A stretch of DNA of 64,000 nucleotides, taken from contig NZ_LR733520.1 in assembly GCF_902506145.1 (NCBI RefSeq), forward strand, positions 1,703,371 through 1,767,370. Direction: 5' to 3'. Source of the DNA: Burkholderia sp. 8Y. GTDB taxonomy: Bacteria; Pseudomonadota; Gammaproteobacteria; Burkholderiales; Burkholderiaceae. Positions 58,965 to 64,000 of the stretch are shown one piece after another (within the stretch, counting starts at the first letter, position 1; each line of letters begins with the position of its first letter). The position numbers and the translations under genes are program-made. Under the pieces are notes generated by a model. That model was not told the DNA's origin. It saw nothing but the letters and a program-made list of their open reading frames with translations, and made no database searches.

Positions 58965-59705
58965 TCAGAATTGTCGGATATCCTCGGGCGCATGAAAGAG
59001 AATCGTGTCGTATGCGTTCTTGTGATCTTTGTGAGAGCCGGGCGAGTCGCATAGCATCAGCGTCATGCCGTCGAAGTGATAATAGATTCCCCATTCGCTC
59101 CATATCTGAATGAGAAAGTCGTAATCACTTTGCCAAAGCTGCCGGATATAATCCCGCTTCGGAAAGATATTGTTGTTCAGTGAAACCGCAGCCAGGCGCG
59201 TGCGCCACGGGAATTTATACTTCGTGCCTGTAAGCACCGCCTCGGTAACTTCCAAAACCGTTAAATTTTGGAAAATTCGATTCTCTTTGTTCTGGCCTAA
59301 AAGCCAGAGCCACGGCCTAACCGTGAATTGATAGTACGCGCGTCGCTCGTCGCTGCCGATCTGCTGGACCTCGGTAATGATGCCCTCGATGGTGCGGACG
59401 CCCGCGCCGACATTGCCCGCGCCGAGATCACCGGGCAGTCCCGGAATGAACGTTCCTTTCCCCTCGAATTCCAGCAGGATTTTTATCGTTTTACCAATGT
59501 AATCGTCGGGCTTGATCAGTTCGCGGGCTTTATAGAGGCGGAACGTCGGACTATCAAGCGTGGCGAAGTCAAGGCGATATTCAAAGAGTTCGCCGAGCGT
59601 TTCGACGCCCTTGAGGCGCTGAGGCAGAAGAATATCCCCGCTGCCCCAAGTGGGTAGCGCCTCGCATTCCACCTTCAGGGTGCGGCTTTGTAGCGGATCG
59701 AACAT
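58965..59705 (-). pseudogene. Truncated type VI secretion VgrG (N-terminal gp27-like part)
   Basis: Encodes 246 residues, from MFDPLQSRTLKVECEALP to a stop after PEDIRQF. The sequence matches the N-terminal gp27-like domain of VgrG (LLPQRLKGVETLGELFEYRLDFAT ... GIITEVQQIGSDERRAYY ... LWLLGQNKENRIFQNLTV). A full VgrG has 600 or more residues including the needle; here everything past about residue 246 is missing and mdcH follows 45 bases away. Base composition is visibly more A/T-rich than the neighbours, a sign of transfer. It lies 10 bases downstream of a PAAR gene, on the same strand. It is probably not functional as a spike. Confidence 0.75.
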
Positions 59706-59715
59706 GGTTATTGCC

Positions 59716-59967
59716 TCACGTCCGAATCAGCGTTGCACCGCAAGCCGTTGTGTCACCGATATAGGCGACGCGGCGACCCTTATGGGTCATTTTGCCCGTC
59801 GCGATGATCGGGAAGGTGCCGCCGCACTTTGGGCACTCGGTCAGGTGTTGATCGAGCGCAACGGGAATGCCCAAATGCTTGAAATCGGGCGCTGCTTGAA
59901 TGACAACGCCGCCGTGATTCGTCTTGTCGCCAAGGCGCGCGGCCTCGCGGCCGGTTGCATCTCTCAT
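59716..59967 (-). CDS. PAAR domain-containing protein
   Basis: Encodes 83 residues. The start TGREAARLGDKTNHGGVVIQ and the end IGDTTACGATLIRT match the PAAR repeat family, with His and Cys residues that bind a zinc at the tip; a CPKCGG pair is also present. PAAR proteins sharpen VgrG spikes and carry effectors. It is encoded just upstream of the truncated vgrG, in the usual order for a T6SS tip module, but no tssA-M genes or effector lie nearby. It may be an orphan remnant. Confidence 0.8.
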   Translation of the reverse strand: MRDATGREAARLGDKTNHGGVVIQAAPDFKHLGIPVALDQHLTECPKCGGTFPIIATGKMTHKGRRVAYIGDTTACGATLIRT

Positions 59968-60277
59968 CCTTTGTTGTCCTTATTGCTCAAGATGGAAATG
60001 CGGAGCATTGCAACGCACGGGCGTTGTCGTCGCTATCGGAATCTTCCTAAAACGGCGGAGGGTGGCGTTGGGTAAGGGACTTGTGTCGCGCCCTGATGCC
60101 AAGCGACAAAGATAACAGTTCTGACCAGCGTTGCAGAGCGCATGAACTTCTTGCGCATACGGACCGACTATCGTCGCGATTCCGCACGGAACGGCGAACG
60201 CCACGAAGCACTCGCGCGGCACCCCAAAACAAAAAGCCCCACAAGTCTTTCGACTTGCGGGGCTTTTCTCCTACCAC
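59968..60277. other. 310-base region between PAAR and tRNA-Ser
   Basis: No convincing gene is seen. A short minus-strand open frame (59980-60222, 80 residues) has no recognisable motif and is probably spurious. The right part (60230-60268) is the tRNA terminator. The region looks like the boundary of the inserted T6SS fragment. Confidence 0.4.
60230..60268 (-). terminator. Terminator after tRNA-Ser
   Basis: Stem GACTTGCGGGGCTTTT / AAAAGCCCCACAAGTC (16 bp with one mismatch, TTTC loop); on the minus strand it is preceded by CTCC and followed by TTTTTGTTTTG. It lies 10 bases after the tRNA CCA end. Confidence 0.85.
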
Positions 60278-60370
60278 TGGCGGAGACGGAGGGATTCGAA
60301 CCCTCGATCCAGTTTTTAGCCAGATGCTCCCTTAGCAGGGGAGTGCCTTCGACCTCTCGGCCACGTCTCC
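60278..60370 (-). tRNA. tRNA-Ser (anticodon GCT)
   Basis: A 93-base class II tRNA on the minus strand. The acceptor stem GGAGACG pairs with CGTCTCC, the CCA end is encoded, and the T arm has GTTCGAATC. The anticodon arm CTCCC-CTGCTAA-GGGAG shows GCT, reading AGC and AGU. The long variable arm (CATCTGGCTAAAAACTGGAT) is typical of Ser. It is next to the T6SS fragment at its 3' side, the usual place for island insertion. Confidence 0.95.
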
Positions 60371-60413
60371 CAAACTTTTCGTTGCGCCGGGAGTGCAGCG
60401 CAACGAGATCGAG

Positions 60414-60442
60414 ATAATAGCCTGTTCAGCCGCAGCGGTCAA
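60414..60442 (-). promoter_or_regulatory. Promoter of tRNA-Ser
   Basis: On the minus strand TTGACC (60442-60437) and TATTAT (60419-60414) are spaced by 17 bases. An 8-bp hairpin (CGTTGCGC / GCGCAACG, 60405-60380) lies in the short precursor leader between this promoter and the tRNA. Confidence 0.7.
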
Positions 60443-60547
60443 ATTCGCATGACGATTTTTTCCAATCGATCAAATTCGAATCACGCCGGCAACCGAACCG
60501 AAACAGTGCCGAAGGTATGAAACCGCTAGTAGCCGCCTGATAGCCGC

Positions 60548-61798
60548 TTAACCGCGGTCCAACTCGAACGCCTTGTGCAGCGCGCGAACCGCAAGCTCGG
60601 TGTACTTCTCGTCGATCAGTACGGAAATCTTGATTTCGGAAGTCGAGATCATCTGGATGTTGATGCCCTCTTCCGACAACGTGCGGAACATCGTGCTCGC
60701 GATGCCCACGTGCGAACGCATGCCAACGCCCACGACCGACACCTTCGACACCTTCGGATCGCCCAGCACGGTTTCCGCGTTCACGTGGCCCTTCACCTGG
60801 CCGTTCAGGATCTCCAGCGCGCGCTGATAGTCGCCGCGGCCCACCGTGAACGTGAAGTCCGTCTTGCCGTTCACGCTTTGATTCTGAATGATCATGTCGA
60901 TGTCGATGTTCGCATCGGCCACCGGACCCAGAATCTGATACGCGACGCCCGGCTTGTCGGGCACGCCCATGACCGCGATGCGCGCTTCGTCGCGCTGGAA
61001 CGCGATGCCGGAGATAACTGCCTTTTCCATGTTCTCGTCTTCTTCAAAAGTAATCAGGGTGCCCGAGTGCATTTCGGCATCGAGCGGCATGAGCGGATCG
61101 GTCAGGCTCGACAGCACCCGCGTCTTCACCTGGTACTTGCCGGCAAACTCCACCGAGCGGATCTGCAGAACCTTCGAGCCCAGGCTCGCCATTTCCAGCA
61201 TTTCCTCGAAGGTCACGCGATCCAGCCGTCGCGCCTCTTCGACGACGCGCGGATCGGTCGTGTAGACGCCGTCGACGTCGGTGTAGATCAGGCACTCGTC
61301 CGCCTTCAGCGCCGCCGCGATAGCAACCGCCGACGTATCCGAGCCGCCGCGCCCGAGCGTGGCGATATGGCCTTCCGGATCGACGCCCTGGAAGCCGGTG
61401 ATGACCACGACCTTGCCCGCGTCGAGGTCTTTCAACACGCGTTCGCCGTCGATCTCGCTGATGCGCGCCTTCGTGAACGCGCTGTCCGTCCTGATGGGCA
61501 CCTGCCAGCCGGCATAGCTCACGGCGTCGAGACCTTCCGCGTGCAGCGCGATGGCGAGCAGCCCCACGCTGACCTGCTCGCCCGTGGAGGCAATCATGTC
61601 GAGTTCGCGCGGGTCCGGGTTCGCCGTGATGTCTTTCGCAAGACCCAGCAGGCGGTTGGTTTCGCCGGACATCGCCGAGGGCACGACGACCATTCGGTGG
61701 CCGGCCTTGTGCCATTTGGCGACGCGCTTGGCGACGTTCTTGATGCGCTCGACCGAGCCCATCGAAGTGCCGCCGTATTTGTGTACGATGAGTGCCAT
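60548..61798 (-). CDS. lysC: Aspartate kinase
   Basis: Encodes 416 residues, the beta-aspartokinase type. The amino-acid kinase domain starts KYGGTSMGSVERI (residues 7-19) and includes TLGRGGSDTSAV. Two ACT domains (about 265-335 and 345-405, DKPGVAYQILGPVADANIDID and VGIASTMFRTLSEEGINIQM) give feedback control by lysine or threonine. It phosphorylates aspartate for lysine, threonine and methionine synthesis. The open frame extends 92 codons upstream; the ATG at 61798 (MALIVHKYGG) is the family start. Confidence 0.96.
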   Translation of the reverse strand: MALIVHKYGGTSMGSVERIKNVAKRVAKWHKAGHRMVVVPSAMSGETNRLLGLAKDITANPDPRELDMIASTGEQVSVGLLAIALHAEGLDAVSYAGWQVPIRTDSAFTKARISEIDGERVLKDLDAGKVVVITGFQGVDPEGHIATLGRGGSDTSAVAIAAALKADECLIYTDVDGVYTTDPRVVEEARRLDRVTFEEMLEMASLGSKVLQIRSVEFAGKYQVKTRVLSSLTDPLMPLDAEMHSGTLITFEEDENMEKAVISGIAFQRDEARIAVMGVPDKPGVAYQILGPVADANIDIDMIIQNQSVNGKTDFTFTVGRGDYQRALEILNGQVKGHVNAETVLGDPKVSKVSVVGVGMRSHVGIASTMFRTLSEEGINIQMISTSEIKISVLIDEKYTELAVRALHKAFELDRG

Positions 61799-62135
61799 TG
61801 TCGTTTTGAACTGAAGGGAAAACCGCGCTGACGCGCTCGATGCGTGATGCTCGTGGTGCTCTGGCGTTGCGCTCGACGGCTTCGGGGATAGGGAAAGCCA
61901 GCAACGATACGCGGGTGCCGCCGCATGCCCGCCCGGGGAGTCGCACTCGTAAGGTGACGTTGCGCGCGCAAGGGGCGCGTCGCGGGCGAAATTCGCGTCT
62001 TTTGAACGGAGATGCCGCGCAAAGCGCGTGGCGGGCAAACGAGTTACGGTACCCGATCGAGGCCGAAATTTCAAGATTGGACGCCCGCGCGCCCTATTCT
62101 ACCGGCTTCGCGCAAGACGCCCGGCGTCGAGCGGC
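61799..62135 (-). promoter_or_regulatory. lysC-tilS intergenic region with a candidate lysC promoter
   Basis: In the 337 bases between lysC and tilS I see no gene. On the minus strand TTGAAA (62074-62069) and TACCGT (62051-62046) are spaced by 17 bases and would drive lysC with a leader of about 240 bases. I see no lysine riboswitch consensus or attenuation peptide in the leader. Confidence 0.4.
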
Positions 62136-63563
62136 TCAGGCCAGCAGCAAATCCGGACGCCAGACGATGCGGCGCAACGGCGAGTGCGACGTTTCCGGCG
62201 CGACATCGCGGTTCACGCCGACGAGCGGCACGAACAGAAGCGCGTCGCGAATGAAAAGCAGCGGCACGTCGCGCTTCCACGCCGGCACGCCGCGCTCCTG
62301 GAACAGATTCTTGAGCGTGCGGCTGGGCGCGTCGGGAGAAAGACGCATGCGCTCGCCGCCCGCACGCGAACGCGCGACGATCGGCGCGGCGCGCAGCAAG
62401 CCCTCGGCGACGACATCGCCGCCGGGCAAAGCGGCCGGCTCGAACACGAACGAGCCGCGCCACTGCGGCAGCCGCCAGACTTCGTCGCCTTGCCAGTGCA
62501 GTTCGCTCGGCGCCTTCGCCACCGCCGCGCCTTCATCGAAGTCGGGCGCATCGGCGCTGTCGCCCGTCTCCCAGAAGAGCGCATTGCGATAGACGCGCAG
62601 ACACCGCCCCGCATGATCGACGCGCAACGCATGCCCGTCGCGGGCGTTGGCCGCATGCCGAAGCTGACGCAGCATATCCGCGATGCGCGCCGTCGATGCA
62701 GCCGGCAGATCCCGCGTGCGCATCCAGTAGCGCAGCACGTTGATGGCGCGTTCGTCGTCGAGCGCGAGCAGCGCGTCGAGTGCGAGCGTGCCCTCCTCCT
62801 CGCCCTGCGCGACTTCCATGTCGAGTCGCGCGAGTTCGTCGAGCAGCCGCTGCGCCGATGCCGCGTGCGACGCGGTGCGCGCGAGCGCATCGCGAAAGCC
62901 GGGGAAGTGCACGGCGAGCACCGGGAGCACGTCGTGACGCAGCGCGTTGCGTGCATAGCGGGTATCGGCGTTCGATTCGTCGTCGATCCAGCTGAGGTCG
63001 CGTTCGTGCGCGTATTGCTCCAGCTGCGCGCGCAAGAGCCGCAACAGCGGACGCAGGCGCGGCACGTTCGCGCCGTCGAGCCGCTGCGGCGCCATCGCGG
63101 CGAGACCCGCGACGCCCGCGCCGCGCAGCAGTTGCAAGAGCACGGTTTCCGCCTGATCGTCAGCGTGATGCGCGATCAGGAGCGCCGCCGCGCCGTGCGC
63201 GTCGCAGAGTTCGTCGAGCGCGCGGTAACGCGCATCGCGTGCGGCGGCTTCGAGACTCTCGCCGCCCGCGCGCATCACCTCGACATTCCGGACTGCATAA
63301 CGCACGCCGAGCGATGCCGCGAACGCGCGGCAGTTCGCTGCCCACGCATCGGCGTTCGGGCTCAGCCCGTGATGCACATGGAGCGCGACAACGCGCGCCG
63401 CGCCAAAAGCACGCACGGCGGCATCGAGCAGAACGGTGGAATCGAGACCGCCGCTGAGCGCGACGGCGAGGAGCGCATCAGCGGCGAGCCCGGCGTCGGA
63501 CACCGCAGCGCGGACCGCCTCGAAGACGAGGCGACCGGCCGGGGTTTCGCTGTCGGAAGTCAC
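62136..63563 (-). CDS. tilS: tRNA(Ile)-lysidine synthetase
   Basis: Encodes 475 residues. The PP-loop SGGLDS (residues 37-42) of the N-type ATP pyrophosphatase domain and HVHHGLSPNADAW, HHADDQAETVLLQLLRG follow. The C-terminal TilS substrate-binding domains (about 220-475) are present. It converts cytidine 34 of tRNA-Ile to lysidine so that AUA is read as isoleucine. It lies 48 bases after accA on the same strand, a common betaproteobacterial arrangement. Confidence 0.95.
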   Translation of the reverse strand: MTSDSETPAGRLVFEAVRAAVSDAGLAADALLAVALSGGLDSTVLLDAAVRAFGAARVVALHVHHGLSPNADAWAANCRAFAASLGVRYAVRNVEVMRAGGESLEAAARDARYRALDELCDAHGAAALLIAHHADDQAETVLLQLLRGAGVAGLAAMAPQRLDGANVPRLRPLLRLLRAQLEQYAHERDLSWIDDESNADTRYARNALRHDVLPVLAVHFPGFRDALARTASHAASAQRLLDELARLDMEVAQGEEEGTLALDALLALDDERAINVLRYWMRTRDLPAASTARIADMLRQLRHAANARDGHALRVDHAGRCLRVYRNALFWETGDSADAPDFDEGAAVAKAPSELHWQGDEVWRLPQWRGSFVFEPAALPGGDVVAEGLLRAAPIVARSRAGGERMRLSPDAPSRTLKNLFQERGVPAWKRDVPLLFIRDALLFVPLVGVNRDVAPETSHSPLRRIVWRPDLLLA

Positions 63564-63611
63564 GAGAATCGTGAAGGAATGAGCGCAAAAGGAAACGTCG
63601 GGATCGCCCGA

Positions 63612-64000
63612 TCACGCGCCGGGCAGCGACTCCTTGAACTTGCCGTAGGCCATGATCTTGTCGAACCGGCGCTCGCGCAGTTCCTGCACGCTCAGGCCCT
63701 GGAACTGCCGCAGCGAATCCGCGAGCGCGCGGCGCAGCAGCGCGGCCATGCCCTTGGGATCGCGGTGCGCGCCGCCGAGCGGCTCGTTCACGATCTTGTC
63801 GATAAGCCCGAGCGCCTTCAGGCGATGCGCGGTCAGACCGAGCGCCTCGGCCGCTTCCGGCGCCTTCGCCGCACTCTTCCACAGAATCGACGCGCAGCCT
63901 TCCGGCGAGATGACGGAGTACGTGGAGAATTGCAGCATCATGACCGTGTCCGCCACCGCGATGGCCAGCGCGCCGCCCGAGCCGCCTTCACCGATGATCG
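63612..64000 (-). CDS. accA: Acetyl-CoA carboxylase carboxyltransferase subunit alpha, partial
   Basis: The 3' part, 129 residues, of AccA; the N-terminus is beyond the right edge. The frame reads [23 protein letters not shown] at the edge, then [30 protein letters not shown] and a C-terminus [10 protein letters not shown]. The ISPEG region is a core motif of the carboxyltransferase. AccA with AccD carboxylates acetyl-CoA to malonyl-CoA. Confidence 0.95.
   Translation of the reverse strand, partial: IIGEGGSGGALAIAVADTVMMLQFSTYSVISPEGCASILWKSAAKAPEAAEALGLTAHRLKALGLIDKIVNEPLGGAHRDPKGMAALLRRALADSLRQFQGLSVQELRERRFDKIMAYGKFKESLPGA

Noticed and set aside
59980..60222. 80-codon minus-strand open frame upstream of the PAAR gene
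   Set aside because: No recognisable domain, no clear ribosome site, and it lies at a probable island boundary; could be a remnant but cannot be supported.
60278..60370. Direct repeat of the tRNA-Ser 3' end as an attachment site near mdcH
   Set aside because: I looked for a second copy of the tRNA end in 58921-60200 and found only short partial matches (GGCGGAG), too short to support.

Overview
The window is a dense, GC-rich chromosomal segment of a betaproteobacterium of the family Burkholderiaceae, most likely Caballeronia, Paraburkholderia or Burkholderia. This rests on the gene content (DUF2863, DUF1178, DUF2818, a BspC-like secreted protein), on the tpiA-secG-tRNA-Leu-nuoA..N order, and on strong codon bias. 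The genus is inferred; no 16S sequence is present.

Layout. 1-360: a strong leftward sigma70 promoter, probably of an rRNA operon outside the window. 363-4050: DUF2863 protein, a frameshifted LuxR-type response regulator, a CbiM-like membrane protein and a secreted BspC-like protein. 4136-6641: M14 carboxypeptidase and YaaA (minus), then an orphan PIN-domain protein and an aminotransferase. 7925-14652: acyl-CoA catabolic cluster (3-hydroxyacyl-CoA dehydrogenase, enoyl-CoA hydratase, histidine phosphatase, APH-type phosphotransferase, acyl-CoA dehydrogenase, glutathione transferase, MaoC hydratase). 14855-16103: DUF1178 and a Nudix hydrolase. 16154-33112 (minus): one long transcription direction with tpiA, secG, tRNA-Leu(GAG), all fourteen NADH dehydrogenase genes nuoA-N and DUF2818. 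33297-37283: quinone oxidoreductase, pnp and rpsO. 37483-42105: orphan branched-chain amino-acid type binding protein, lipoprotein, leuA with a leucine-rich leader ORF, NlpC/P60 peptidase. 42253-47896: a YejABEF-type peptide ABC transporter. 48157-49994: fabI and two paralogous secreted His/Gly-rich proteins. 50216-58920: a malonate decarboxylase locus (mdcABCDEGH) with its GntR regulator and a divergent MFS transporter. 58965-60370: remnant of a type VI secretion VgrG-PAAR module next to tRNA-Ser(GCT). 60548-64000: lysC, tilS and the 3' part of accA.

How it works together. The nuo block supplies respiratory complex I. The acyl-CoA cluster and malonate decarboxylase feed acetyl-CoA and reduced cofactors into central metabolism. 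fabI and accA belong to fatty-acid synthesis, and lysC and leuA to amino-acid synthesis.

The most notable unannotated signals are: a probably leaderless 28-codon ORF upstream of leuA with eight leucine codons, four of them CTA, which looks like a leucine attenuation peptide; a 14-bp stem hairpin in the pnp leader; an exact ten-unit, 9-bp tandem repeat between mdcE and mdcG; a one-base frameshift in the response regulator; and a kinase plus dehydrogenase pairing in the acyl-CoA cluster that resembles 4-hydroxyacid catabolism.
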